Part shown: in pieces, positions 25,799-33,702 of the stretch
How positions within the stretch are numbered: the first letter of the stretch is position 1
How the letters are laid out: every line of letters starts with the position of its first letter
DNA from: DASZFV01 sp036494575
Lineage (GTDB): Bacteria; Myxococcota_A; Polyangia; Fen-1088
Reading direction: 5' to 3'
DNA length: 64,000 nucleotides
Assembly: GCA_036494575.1 (NCBI GenBank)
Contig: DASXOE010000154.1
Location: 1-64,000 of the forward strand
Notes under the pieces: generated by a model
What the model saw: the letters and a program-made list of their open reading frames with translations, nothing else
Database searches by the model: none
What the model was told of the DNA's origin: nothing
Translations under genes and position numbers: made by a program

Positions 25799-27402
25799 GC
25801 GTCCTTGGCCTCGAGCAGCGAGCGGCCGTCCATCTCCTTGGGCTGCTCGAGGCCGAGGTAGTCGATGAGCGTCGGCGCGACGTCCGCGAGGCGCCCCCCC
25901 GCGCGCAGCTTGCGGCCCACGAGGTCGCCGCCCACGGCGATGAACGGCACGGGATTGGTCGTGTGCGCCGTGTGAGGCTGGCCCGTCTGCGGGTCGACCA
26001 TCGTCTCGCAGTTGCCGTGGTCGGCCGTGATGAAGACGCTGGCGTTCACCTTGGCGGCGGCGTCGATGACGCGGCCGAGGCACGTGTCGATCGTATCGAT
26101 GGCGCTCACGGCCGGGGCGAGCTTGCCCGTGTGGCCCACCATGTCCGGGTTGGCGTAGTTCACGAGGATGAAGTCGGGGCCGTCCGGCGCGAGCGCCTCG
26201 ACGACGCCGTCCGTGACGGGCGCTGCCGACATCTCGGGCGCCAGATCGTACGTCGCGACGTCGCGGTTCGACGGCACCAGGCGTCGCTCCTCGCCGGGGA
26301 ACGGCTGCTCGACGCCGCCGTTGAAGAAGTACGTCACGTGGCCGTACTTCTCGGTCTCCGCCGTGCGCAGCTGCGAGAGGCCCGCCTTCGACAGCACCTC
26401 GCTCAAGATCATGTCGAAGCTCTGGGGCGGGAACGCCGCGGGCACGGGCACCTTGGCGTCGTACTGGGACATGGTCGCGAACGCCGCGAGCTTGGGCCGC
26501 GGCGCGCGGTCGAAGTGCGGGAAGTCGGCGTCGGCCGCCGAGAGCGCGAGCGTGAGCTGTCGCGCGCGGTCGGCGCGGAAGTTGAAGAAGAAGCACGCGT
26601 CGCCGTCCCGGAGGATCGCGAGCGGCTTTTCGGCGTCCGCGCCTCGGCCCTTCGCCAGCAGCGGCAGCACGAACTCGTCGGTGATCTCTTTGCCCGCGCC
26701 CTTGTCTCCCGGCGCGCCGGCGCCGCTGTACGACGCCTCGACGGCCACCGCGAGATCGTCGACCAGCTTGCCCTCGCCGCGCGTGAGCATCTTCCAAGCC
26801 ACCTCGAGGCGGTCCCAGCGCTTGTCGCGATCCATCGCGTAATAGCGCCCGACGGCCGAGGCGAGCTGGCCGACGCCGATCTCCTTCAGCTTGGCCGCGA
26901 CGCCGCGCAGGTATCCGGCCGCCGACCGCGGTGGCGTGTCACGGCCGTCGAGGAAGGCGTGCCAGGCGACCCGCGTCAGCCCGCGCCGCTTGGCCAGCTC
27001 GCAGACTGCATAGGCGTGGTCGAGCGAGGCGTGGACGTTGCCCGGGCTCGTGAGGCCCATGAGGTGCAGCGTGCCGCCCGAGGTCTTGGCGGCGTCGATC
27101 GTCTCCGCGATCACCGGGTTGGCGAAGAACGTCCCGTCGCCGATGGCCTTGTCGATGCGCACGATGTCCTGATAGACGATGCGGCCCGCGCCCAGGTTCA
27201 GGTGGCCGACCTCGCTGTTGCCCATCTGCCCGTCGGGCAACCCGACGTCGTTTCCGGACGCGCCGATGAGCGTCCACGGGTACTTTTTGTACAGCGCGTC
27301 GAAGGTTGGCGTGCGCGCGAGGCGGATGGCGTTGGCGTCTCTGCCGGGGCGTTCGCCGAACCCGTCGAGCACGACGAGGACGACGCGGGTCTTTTTGCTC
27401 AT
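25795..27402 (-). CDS. gpmI: 2,3-bisphosphoglycerate-independent phosphoglycerate mutase
   Basis: 535 residues. It interconverts 3- and 2-phosphoglycerate in glycolysis using Mn2+ and a phospho-Ser intermediate. Seen: LVVLDGFGERPG with metal ligand Asp13, and catalytic Ser63 in DGQMGNSEVGHLNLGAGR. The usual insertion domain with GRYYAMDRDKRWDR is present, and the late ADHGN and PHTAHTTNPVP metal/active-site blocks are intact. Length matches the family (about 510-550). Upstream of and coupled to the J-domain gene. Confidence 0.96.
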   Translation of the reverse strand: MSKKTRVVLVVLDGFGERPGRDANAIRLARTPTFDALYKKYPWTLIGASGNDVGLPDGQMGNSEVGHLNLGAGRIVYQDIVRIDKAIGDGTFFANPVIAETIDAAKTSGGTLHLMGLTSPGNVHASLDHAYAVCELAKRRGLTRVAWHAFLDGRDTPPRSAAGYLRGVAAKLKEIGVGQLASAVGRYYAMDRDKRWDRLEVAWKMLTRGEGKLVDDLAVAVEASYSGAGAPGDKGAGKEITDEFVLPLLAKGRGADAEKPLAILRDGDACFFFNFRADRARQLTLALSAADADFPHFDRAPRPKLAAFATMSQYDAKVPVPAAFPPQSFDMILSEVLSKAGLSQLRTAETEKYGHVTYFFNGGVEQPFPGEERRLVPSNRDVATYDLAPEMSAAPVTDGVVEALAPDGPDFILVNYANPDMVGHTGKLAPAVSAIDTIDTCLGRVIDAAAKVNASVFITADHGNCETMVDPQTGQPHTAHTTNPVPFIAVGGDLVGRKLRAGGRLADVAPTLIDYLGLEQPKEMDGRSLLEAKDA

Positions 27403-27500
27403 CGCCAGGAATTTAACACGCGCCGGGCGCTCGAATCGACGCCGGGGCGCTGGCCTGGGGACTGAAGCGCCTTACCATGTCGTCGCGGAGGGAGGATCCC

Positions 27501-27935
27501 ATGGACAATTCGAACATCGCCAATGCATCGACGACCATCGACGCGCCCGTCGCCAAGGTGTGGCGCGCACTCGTGACGCCCGAGACCATCAAGCGCTACA
27601 TGTTCGGCGCGACGGTCGTCTCCGAGTGGAAGGAAGGCAGCCCCATCGTCTGGAAGGGCGAGTGGAAGGGCAAGCCGTACGAGGACAAAGGCGTGATCGT
27701 CCGCTTGGACCCGGGGCGGACGCTGCGCTACACGCACTGGAGCCCGCTGTCAGGCGCGCCCGAGACGCCCGAAAATCAGCACACGGTCACCATCGAGCTC
27801 GCAGGCGAGGGCGCGCACACGCACGTGTCGCTGTCCCAGGACAAGAACCACACCGAGGAAGAGCGCAAGCACTCCGAGGAAAATTGGAAGACGATGCTCG
27901 TGGGGCTGAAGAAGGTACTGGAGAGCGAGGGGTGA
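27501..27935 (+). CDS. SRPBCC / AHSA1-family protein
   Basis: 144 residues from ATG 27501, chosen because of the excellent purine-rich GGAGGGAGGA ribosome-binding site just before it (a frame extension to 27477 lacks one). The sequence ASTTIDAPVAKVWRALVTPETIKRYMFG...SPIVWKGEWKGKPYEDKG...TLRYTHWSP and the C-terminal helix NWKTMLVGLKKVLES fit the Bet v 1-like/AHSA1 (activator of Hsp90 ATPase homologue 1) fold. These small proteins bind hydrophobic ligands; no specific role is known. Divergent from gpmI, with 98 nt between. Confidence 0.88.
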   Translation: MDNSNIANASTTIDAPVAKVWRALVTPETIKRYMFGATVVSEWKEGSPIVWKGEWKGKPYEDKGVIVRLDPGRTLRYTHWSPLSGAPETPENQHTVTIELAGEGAHTHVSLSQDKNHTEEERKHSEENWKTMLVGLKKVLESEG

Positions 27936-27984
27936 GGCGGTCGTCGCAAGGCGAAAACCGTAAAGACCGTTCCGAGACGGCCCC

Positions 27985-28075
27985 GCCGCCAGCGAGATCA
28001 GCTCCCCGTTCCCTATCCCCTCGTCCCTGTCACATCCCCGCTCGCCCCCTGTCCCTCTCCGATCTCGCTGGCGGC
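27985..28075. repeat. 15-bp inverted repeat around a C-rich loop
   Basis: GCCGCCAGCGAGATC at 27985-27999 and GATCTCGCTGGCGGC at 28061-28075 are exact reverse complements. The 61 nt between them are almost all C and T. As RNA this would be a long stem with an unstructured C-rich loop. Confidence 0.85.
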
Positions 28076-28216
28076 CTCCCCCTCCCTCCGCGTGCCACCC
28101 CCGGTACCCGTCTGCACCTTTCGTCTTATCGTGCTGAGATCAGCGTAGGCGCGAAGACGTCAATGTGGTGTTTCAGTTTGGAGGATTCTTTGGTCTTACG
28201 GGGTGACGTTTGACGT

Positions 28217-28255
28217 TGTGACGTCGCGACGCTGTGACGTCGCGACGCTGTGACG
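28217..28255. repeat. 16-bp tandem repeat, about 2.4 copies
   Basis: TGTGACGTCGCGACGC occurs at 28217-28232 and 28233-28248, followed by a 7-nt partial copy. The third partial copy ends 22 nt before the pssA ATG. Each unit contains TGACGTC and TCGCGA palindromic cores, so it could be repeated protein-binding sites or a slippage product. Confidence 0.85.
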
Positions 28256-28277
28256 CTGTCCCGACTTTCGCGGACCC

Positions 28278-28898
28278 ATGGCGAAACCCAAGCACTTCTC
28301 GATGCTCCGCGACTTCACCGTCGCGGATTTCCTGACGCTGGGGAACGCCGCTTGCGGGGTGGGCGCCATCTTCGCGGCCATCTCGTACGTCGAGACGGGA
28401 CAGCTCTGGCATTTTTACGTCGCGGCGGCGTTCGGCCCGCTGGCGTTCGTTTTCGACGCGCTCGACGGGCACGTGGCGCGCTGGCGGCACGAGCACTCGT
28501 CGATGGGCCGCGAGCTCGATTCCTTGGCGGACGTGATCTCCTTCGGCGTGGCCCCCGCCGTGATCGCCTATGCGGCCGGGCTGCGTGGGGGTTGGGACCG
28601 CGCGATCCTCGTCGTCTTCGTCGCCTGCGGCGTCAGTCGGCTGGCCCGGTACAATGTGACGGCGGAATCCCTTTCGGCAGGAGCGGACAAGGTTCGGTAC
28701 TTCGAGGGCGCGCCCATTCCGACCAGCTTGTGGTTGACGGGCGTCCTCGCGATCCTGGCGGCGACGGGCCACCTCGGAGAGGCCCTCTGGCCAGGCGCCG
28801 CGGACCTGGGACCGTTTCGCCTGCACGCGCTGGTGCTGCTCTTCGCGGCGCAGGGTGCGCTCATGGTCAGCAAGACGATCCGGATTCCGAAGCCCTGA
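28278..28898 (+). CDS. pssA: CDP-diacylglycerol-serine O-phosphatidyltransferase
   Basis: 206 residues, an integral-membrane CDP-alcohol phosphotransferase making phosphatidylserine, the precursor of phosphatidylethanolamine. The full family signature DxxDGxxARx8GxxxDxxxD is present as residues 60-85 (Asp60, Asp63, Asp81, Asp85). The order of hydrophobic helices, with FTVADFLTLGNAACG near the N-terminus, matches bacterial type II PssA. No phosphatidylserine decarboxylase gene is beside it. A related CDP-alcohol phosphotransferase occurs at 36191-36964. Confidence 0.92.
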   Translation: MAKPKHFSMLRDFTVADFLTLGNAACGVGAIFAAISYVETGQLWHFYVAAAFGPLAFVFDALDGHVARWRHEHSSMGRELDSLADVISFGVAPAVIAYAAGLRGGWDRAILVVFVACGVSRLARYNVTAESLSAGADKVRYFEGAPIPTSLWLTGVLAILAATGHLGEALWPGAADLGPFRLHALVLLFAAQGALMVSKTIRIPKP

Positions 28899-28925
28899 CG
28901 CCACGGGCGCGGCTGGCTCATCGAC

Positions 28926-29348
28926 TCAGTGGTGATAGGGCTCGCCGCGGATGATGCTCAGCGCGCGGTAGAGCTGTTCGCAGAGCACGACGCGCGCGAG
29001 GCGGTGGGGCAGGGTCAAGTTGGAGAGCGAGAGGCGGCGCGACGCCTTCGTGACGACGTGCGCCGGCAGGCCCAGCGCGCCGCCGATGAGGAAGGCGATC
29101 GTCTGCGCGCCGTGGAGCATCTGGTGCTCGAGATGCTTGGCGAGCGCCCCGGTGGTCCAGGCGTCGCCGCCGGGCTCGAGCGCGATCAGCTCCGCGCGCG
29201 CCGGCAGCCTGCGCGCGAGCGCGTCGTCGTCGTCGACCTCGACGATCTCGACAGGGACGTGGCGGCGCGCGCGCTGGACGTAGTCGTCGCAGAGCGCCGC
29301 CATGTGGCGGTCGCGCATTTTCCCGACGGCCAGGACCACGATCTTCAC
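28926..29348 (-). CDS. rlmH: 23S rRNA (pseudouridine1915-N3)-methyltransferase RlmH
   Basis: 140 residues, the usual small SPOUT methyltransferase. It methylates N3 of pseudouridine 1915 in helix 69 of 23S rRNA using SAM. Seen: MKIVVLAVGKMRD start, FLIGGALGLP SAM-binding loop (usual FxIGGAxG), SLSNLTLPHRLARVVLCEQLYRA, and the C-terminal RGEPYHH (residues 134-140). rsfS lies upstream on the same strand, the common rsfS-rlmH order in bacteria. Confidence 0.96.
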   Translation of the reverse strand: MKIVVLAVGKMRDRHMAALCDDYVQRARRHVPVEIVEVDDDDALARRLPARAELIALEPGGDAWTTGALAKHLEHQMLHGAQTIAFLIGGALGLPAHVVTKASRRLSLSNLTLPHRLARVVLCEQLYRALSIIRGEPYHH

Positions 29349-29373
29349 TGGCCCTTCAGACCCTCACCCTAGT

Positions 29374-29394
29374 CCTCACCCCTGCGGGGAGAGG
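29374..29394. other. Stem-loop in the rsfS-rlmH spacer
   Basis: CCTCACCCC (29374-29382) and GGGGAGAGG (29386-29394) form a 9-bp stem with one A-A mismatch and a 3-nt loop. Its sequence resembles the stem at 47968-47998, and such CTCTCCCC...GGGGAGAG hairpins occur as dispersed intergenic elements in many GC-rich genomes. It could attenuate between rsfS and rlmH. Confidence 0.5.
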
Positions 29395-29421
29395 GAATCT
29401 TGGAGCGAGGCACGCTCCCTC

Positions 29422-29463
29422 AGCTCATAGAGCGTAGTAGGAAGCTCATAGAGCGTAGTAGGA
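29422..29463. repeat. 21-bp perfect tandem duplication covering the rsfS stop codon
   Basis: AGCTCATAGAGCGTAGTAGGA occurs at 29422-29442 and again at 29443-29463 without any change. The second copy contains the last codons and the stop of rsfS (minus strand), so the gene's end has been duplicated in its own 3' flank. 21 bp is in frame, so read-through of the stop would add a near copy of the same C-terminal residues. Confidence 0.95.
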
Positions 29464-30069
29464 CTCGGGCTCGGAGATCTTGGCGTCGGCGGGGACGTCG
29501 AGTGGGACGCGGGGGGCTTCGATCCACAGGCTCTCGAGGTCGTAGAACTCGCGCACCGGGTGGAAAAAGACGTGGATGACGACGCTGCCGAAGTCGAGCA
29601 GCGTCCAGCGGCCGCTGCCCGTGCCCTCTTGGCCGAGCGCGAGCCGGCCGCGCGCCTTCATCGCCTGCCGGACGTTCTCGGCGATGGCGTCGACCTGGCG
29701 GTCGCTGCGGCCGCTCACGATGCCGATGAAGTCCGTGTAGCTCGCCATCGCGGACACGTCGATGAGCACGGGCGCCAGCGCCTTTTTGTCGAGCGCGGCG
29801 TCGATGGCGGCAATCGCGAGCGTCCGGACCTCGGCGAGCTCAGCGCGTGGCGCGCGGGCGGGCGGCGCCAACGCCGCGCGGTCCGTGACGCCCGATCTCA
29901 GGGCGCCGCGCACCGGAATCCGTCCAGCCTTGCGCGCGCTCACGGGCTGGCGCGATTTGGCGCCCTGTCCACCTCGATTTCGGGACCCGTCCGTCTTGCT
30001 CCCCTTGTTCCCCTTGCCCCCGGATCGCGTCGGACCTTTTGTTTTCTTCACCTGCTTCAATCGTAGCAA
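29446..30069 (-). CDS. rsfS: Ribosome silencing factor RsfS (RsfS/YbeB/Iojap) with basic N-terminal extension
   Basis: 207 residues, about 85 longer than usual. The C-terminal domain (about 80-200) is RsfS: AAIDAALDKKALAPVLIDVSAMASYTDF, IVSGRSDRQVDAIAENV, GSGRWTLLDFGSVVIHVFF and REFYDLESLW. RsfS binds ribosomal protein uL14 and blocks subunit joining in starvation. The first ~75 residues are Lys/Arg/Gly-rich (TKGPTRSGGKGNKGSKTDG), suggesting an RNA-binding tail. The start at 30069 is the longest; a shorter start is possible because the extension is low complexity. Followed by rlmH. Confidence 0.92.
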   Translation of the reverse strand: MLRLKQVKKTKGPTRSGGKGNKGSKTDGSRNRGGQGAKSRQPVSARKAGRIPVRGALRSGVTDRAALAPPARAPRAELAEVRTLAIAAIDAALDKKALAPVLIDVSAMASYTDFIGIVSGRSDRQVDAIAENVRQAMKARGRLALGQEGTGSGRWTLLDFGSVVIHVFFHPVREFYDLESLWIEAPRVPLDVPADAKISEPESYYAL

Positions 30070-30110
30070 AGGGGTTCGGTGGTGGCCAGCGTTCGCGACC
30101 TCCGACTCGG

Positions 30111-30977
30111 CTATGGGGCCAGGGGGGCCGAGGGCGCCGGTCCGGACGGGGGAGGCGCGGCGTCGCGAGCGTTTTCGGCGGCGCGCCAGCGCCGCTCGAA
30201 CGTCCGCACGAGCGCCACGAGGTACTCCTGCCCGAGCCCGAGGCGTCCCTCCACCTCGCTCGAGGCGCGGTCGAGCCAGCGAGCCTCGTGGCTGCTCGCG
30301 CCCTCGTCGTCGCTGCCCGGCACGGGATCCGTCGTCTGCCCGCCGCTCTGGGCCCAGCGGCGCGCGGCGCTCTCGATCTTCGAGTTCGCCCAGGCGGGCG
30401 CCTCGAGCATCGTCTGACCGAGGACGCGGCTGCCTTCGCGGAACGCCTTCACGATGGCCGTGCGCTCGGTCTCCGCGAGCGCCGCGTGCATGACGTCGCG
30501 CAGCTCGATGGCGCGCGTGCGATCGATGCCCGCGCCCACGTGCATCTTCGCGCAGAAGTGATCGAACAGCGTGCCGAGCTGGAACGTCGACGCCATCTCC
30601 TCGGCGCGGCGACCCACGGCGAGCACGGCGAAGAACTTTCTCCAGGCCAGCTTGAGCGCGAGCAGGGTCGCCGCCGTGAGCGTCGCGTTGCGCATGGCCG
30701 TCGACCCGCGCGGGTCGCCGAGCAGCTCGGCCGAGGAGGCCGCGAGGTCCACCTGCCGGCGCTCGGCGAGCTTCATGAGCATTCCCGCCTTCACGCGGCC
30801 CGAGAGATACTCGTCCATGACGGGGAGCGGGACGACGCCGCCCACGGCCGTCGCCAGCAACGAGCGCCGCACGATGAAGCGGCGGTTGGCGGCGAGGTGG
30901 TCGAGCTCGCCCGGGACGATCTTGCCCGCCCCGCCGGGGAGCACGATGAGCTCGGGCTGGTCGTCGTCTTCGTTCAT
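30111..30977 (-). CDS. Conserved-looking protein of unknown function
   Basis: 288 residues, mostly alpha-helical. Residues about 30-60 (ANRRFIVRRSLLATAVGGVVPLPVMDEYL) include a moderately hydrophobic Gly-rich segment, followed by helices rich in Ala/Leu and a second hydrophobic stretch (TLTAATLLALKLAWRKFFAVLAVG). Such a pattern suggests membrane association. The N- and C-termini are disordered and Pro/Ala-rich. I do not recognise the family. Its start overlaps the stop of the upstream lipoprotein gene by 4 nt, so the two are co-translated and probably work together. Confidence 0.75.
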   Translation of the reverse strand: MNEDDDQPELIVLPGGAGKIVPGELDHLAANRRFIVRRSLLATAVGGVVPLPVMDEYLSGRVKAGMLMKLAERRQVDLAASSAELLGDPRGSTAMRNATLTAATLLALKLAWRKFFAVLAVGRRAEEMASTFQLGTLFDHFCAKMHVGAGIDRTRAIELRDVMHAALAETERTAIVKAFREGSRVLGQTMLEAPAWANSKIESAARRWAQSGGQTTDPVPGSDDEGASSHEARWLDRASSEVEGRLGLGQEYLVALVRTFERRWRAAENARDAAPPPSGPAPSAPLAP

Positions 30978-31936
30978 GGCGTCTTTCCCGCGGGCGGCTT
31001 CGACGATTTCAGCGCGGGCGGCGCGGGGACCGCCCCCGGCTTCGCCGCGTGAGCGGCGGTCTTGGGGGCCGGGGCGGGCGGCAAGCGCGTGCTCGGCAAG
31101 CCGCCGAGCAGCTCGCGTTGCTCGGGCTCGATGCGCTGGCGGAGCGCCAGATCCTCGGCGGGCGGAGGGGTCACGGCCGCCGTGCTCCCGACGTCCGTGA
31201 CAGCGCCGTGCACCTCGACGGCGCCCTTGAGGTCGCGGCCCTCTCGTTTGGTCGTGAAGGTCGCCGTGAGGTCGATCCCGAGGAGCGCGCCCGTGCCGTC
31301 GTCGACGAGCGCGCGACCCTGGAGGTCGTTGACGACGACGCCGGCGCGCCAGGCACGCAGGCCCTGCGGGGTGTCGCGCGGCGCCGGATCCTCGGCGCGC
31401 GCCGTGTCGCGCGCGAGCGCGTACTCGGTGACCGCGGCGCCTCCCGCGCCCGCCGGGCCCGGGGTTCGTCTGAGCGCGGCATAGGGCGCGGCGAGCTCCC
31501 AGGCCGCCCAGGGCGCGCCGAGCGCCTCTTCGAGGAGCTTCGTGGGCTCAGGCTCTTCGGCGACGCGACGGATCATCTTGCCATAGCGTAGCGCAACGAA
31601 GAGCTCGCGGCCCACGCGCGCGACCTCGCGGCCGCCGTCGCGGTCGTTCGTCTCGGACAGGCGGAAATTCCGCGCCCGGTCGACCCAGACGTCGGTCGTC
31701 GTCGTGACGCCGTCGTCGGGCGCCGCGACCCCCGCGACGAAGCGCGCCGTGCCGTGGTAGTGCGCGCCGCCCGCGCGCCCCAGCGCCTCCGCGAAGAACG
31801 CGGGCCGCAGCGCCTCGGCGAGGGTCGCCGTCTGCCGGCGCGTCTCGGCGTTGGAGCCCCGGGTGCACGCGAGGGCCGCGAGCGGGAGGGCGAGCAGGGA
31901 CCAGGGGAGAAGGATTCGCTTCAAGCCGCCCGACAC
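30974..31936 (-). CDS. Lipoprotein of unknown function
   Basis: 320 residues. The signal peptide has a clear lipobox (LAALAC, Cys about residue 24). The body resembles periplasmic beta-rich proteins with DVWVDRARNFRLSETNDRDGGREVARVGRELFVALRYGKM, an antiparallel-strand pattern found in outer-membrane lipoprotein carrier-like (LolA/LppX-type) folds, but this is only a pattern resemblance. The last 40 residues are Pro/Ala/Lys-rich. Upstream of, and overlapping by 4 nt, the unknown protein at 30111-30977. Divergent from the prepilin peptidase. Confidence 0.8.
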   Translation of the reverse strand: MSGGLKRILLPWSLLALPLAALACTRGSNAETRRQTATLAEALRPAFFAEALGRAGGAHYHGTARFVAGVAAPDDGVTTTTDVWVDRARNFRLSETNDRDGGREVARVGRELFVALRYGKMIRRVAEEPEPTKLLEEALGAPWAAWELAAPYAALRRTPGPAGAGGAAVTEYALARDTARAEDPAPRDTPQGLRAWRAGVVVNDLQGRALVDDGTGALLGIDLTATFTTKREGRDLKGAVEVHGAVTDVGSTAAVTPPPAEDLALRQRIEPEQRELLGGLPSTRLPPAPAPKTAAHAAKPGAVPAPPALKSSKPPAGKTP

Positions 31937-31953
31937 CTTAGCATTGGCGAGGC

Positions 31954-32832
31954 ATGGCCGAGAGCGCCGCCTGGCTGTCGTCCTCTTCCAGCGCCTTTTC
32001 GCAGCTGGCGTCGTCGCCCTTCGCGATCGCGGCGGCCGGGATCTTCGGCGCGCTCTGGGGCAGCTTCTTCAACGTCTGCATCGCGCGCATCCCCGGCGGA
32101 CAGTCGATCGTGCGCCCCGGGTCGCGCTGCGGCGCCTGCGGCGCGCCCGTGCGCGCGCTCGACAACGTGCCCGTGCTCTCGTACTTCTGGCTGCGGGGCC
32201 GGTGCCGCGCGTGCGCGGCGCCCTTCTCGGCGCGCTATCCGCTCGTCGAGCTCCTGGGCGCGCTGCTCGCGGCCGGGCTGTGGTGGCAATGCGTCGCGAG
32301 CGATCCCGAAGGCGCCGTCGCGGTCCGCCTCGCGCGCTTCGCCTACGATTTCGCCTTCACGGGCGTGCTCGTCGTCTTGTCGTTCATCGATCTCGCGACG
32401 CTGCTGCTGCCCGACGTCATCACGTTGCCCGCGCTGGCGGTCTTCTTCCTGGCGGGCTTCGGCGTGCATGAGGCTTCCTGGCTCGCGCGCGTCGTGGGCG
32501 CCGCCGCCGGCTACCTCTTCGTGCGCCTGATCGCCGACTTCTACTACTACGTGCTCAAGCGCGAGGGCCTCGGTCTCGGCGACGGCAAGCTGCTCGCGGT
32601 CATCGGCGTCGCGCTCGGCTGGAAGGCGCTGCCGCTCGTCGTCTTCGCGGGCGCCATCCTGGGCTCGCTCATCAGCATCCCCGTCGTGCTCGCGACGCGC
32701 CGAGGCCGGGGCGGCTCGGAGTCGCTGCGCGACGTGCAGGTCCCGTTCGGGCCGTTCCTGGCTCTCGGCGCGCTCGTGTACCTGTTCGCGGGTCGCGCCC
32801 TCCTCGCCTTCACGGGCGGGGCCTGGCTGTGA
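31954..32832 (+). CDS. pilD: Type IV prepilin peptidase / leader peptidase (A24 family)
   Basis: 292 residues, inner-membrane aspartic protease that cuts and N-methylates type IV prepilins and type II secretion pseudopilins. Seen: GxFxNVCIARIPGG, the zinc-binding Cys set C59/C62 and C84/C87 (RCGACG, GRCRACA), Asp146 in FIDLATLLLPD and Asp210 in GLGLGDGK. These are the catalytic Asp blocks of the family. About eight membrane helices. It stands between divergent lipoprotein and the pterin-like operon, 111 nt ahead of the latter, and may or may not be co-transcribed. Type IV pili power gliding in Myxococcota. Confidence 0.93.
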   Translation: MAESAAWLSSSSSAFSQLASSPFAIAAAGIFGALWGSFFNVCIARIPGGQSIVRPGSRCGACGAPVRALDNVPVLSYFWLRGRCRACAAPFSARYPLVELLGALLAAGLWWQCVASDPEGAVAVRLARFAYDFAFTGVLVVLSFIDLATLLLPDVITLPALAVFFLAGFGVHEASWLARVVGAAAGYLFVRLIADFYYYVLKREGLGLGDGKLLAVIGVALGWKALPLVVFAGAILGSLISIPVVLATRRGRGGSESLRDVQVPFGPFLALGALVYLFAGRALLAFTGGAWL

Positions 32833-32943
32833 GCGGGCGCGGCTTCTTTACGAGGTGCGCCGCGGCTTGTTTCGCTGGTGCGACGGCCTATTTATCGTAA
32901 GGTCACGGGTACGCGGCCGAGAGCAGCGAACGAGGAGGGTCCC

Positions 32944-33702
32944 TTGCTGAAGGTCAAGGCGCGTTCTCAGGCGACGGCCGAGGTCGTCGCGCAGGTGCTC
33001 GAAGACGTCACGACGACCGAGCGCGCCGTCCGCCGGAGGCGCCCGGCGTGGCCCTTCGTTACCCTCTCCTGGGCGCAGAGCATCGACGGCAGCCTCGCGC
33101 TCGAGGCCGGGCGCGGCGTCGCTTTGAGCGGCAGCGAGTCGCTCGCGCTCACGCACGCCGTGCGCGCCGCCCACGACGCCATCCTCGTGGGCATCGAGAC
33201 GTTGCTGGCGGACGATCCGCAGCTCAGCGTGCGGCGCTGGGCGGGTCGCTCACCCGCGCCCGTCGTGCTCGACAGCCGCTTGCGCACACCGCCCTCGGCG
33301 CGCGTTCTGTCGAGCGCGGGGCCCGATCGCGTCGTGCGCATCGCCTGCACGGAGGGCGTCGAGCGGGCGCGCGCCGCGGCGCTCGTCGAGAGGGGGGCGA
33401 GCGTCCTGGCCCTGCCGGCCTGGTCGAACGGATGGGTGGATCTCGAGGCGCTCCTCGACGCGCTCGGCGCCGCGGGCGTGCGCCGGGTCATGGTCGAGGG
33501 CGGCGCGCGCGTGCTCACGAGCTTTCTGCGCGCGGCGCTCGGCGACTACGCCATCGTCACGGTCGCGCCGCGTTTCCTGGGCGGGCTGGCCGCCGTGGGC
33601 GCGCTCGATGAGGCGCGCCCCCCGCGCTTCACCTCGATGACGAGCCACCGCCTGGCCGATGACGTCGTGCTCGCCGGGCCACTCGCCTGGGGCACGACGT
33701 GA
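32944..33702 (+). CDS. RibD C-terminal-domain (DHFR-like) reductase
   Basis: About 252 residues from TTG 32944, chosen for the GAGGAGG site 5 nt upstream; a GTG at 32878 would add 22 residues. The protein is the NADPH-dependent reductase domain of RibD without the deaminase: PFVTLSWAQSIDGSLAL, HAVRAAHDAILVGIETLLADDPQLSVR, PVVLDSRLRTP and VMVEGGARVLTSFL are the family blocks. Stand-alone forms reduce ribosylated pyrimidines, pterins or folate-like compounds. First gene of the RibD-C/MDR/PTPS/GT operon; its stop overlaps the next start by 4 nt (GTGA). Confidence 0.9.
   Translation: MLKVKARSQATAEVVAQVLEDVTTTERAVRRRRPAWPFVTLSWAQSIDGSLALEAGRGVALSGSESLALTHAVRAAHDAILVGIETLLADDPQLSVRRWAGRSPAPVVLDSRLRTPPSARVLSSAGPDRVVRIACTEGVERARAAALVERGASVLALPAWSNGWVDLEALLDALGAAGVRRVMVEGGARVLTSFLRAALGDYAIVTVAPRFLGGLAAVGALDEARPPRFTSMTSHRLADDVVLAGPLAWGTT

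Larger units (their letters stand above)
27936..28277. other. 342-nt intergenic region with long inverted repeat, C-rich tract and tandem repeat
   Basis: No gene is supported here. It contains a perfect 15-bp inverted repeat (27985-27999 / 28061-28075) enclosing a 61-nt pyrimidine-rich, G-poor segment that could serve as a Rho-utilisation site for the SRPBCC transcript. It also contains an AT-rich stretch near 28110-28200 that probably carries the pssA promoter, and a 16-bp tandem repeat just before pssA. The two flanking genes are both on the + strand. Confidence 0.6.

Noticed and set aside
27936..28277. CRISPR-like repeats before pssA
   Set aside because: Only 2.4 copies of 16 bp in direct contact with no spacers.
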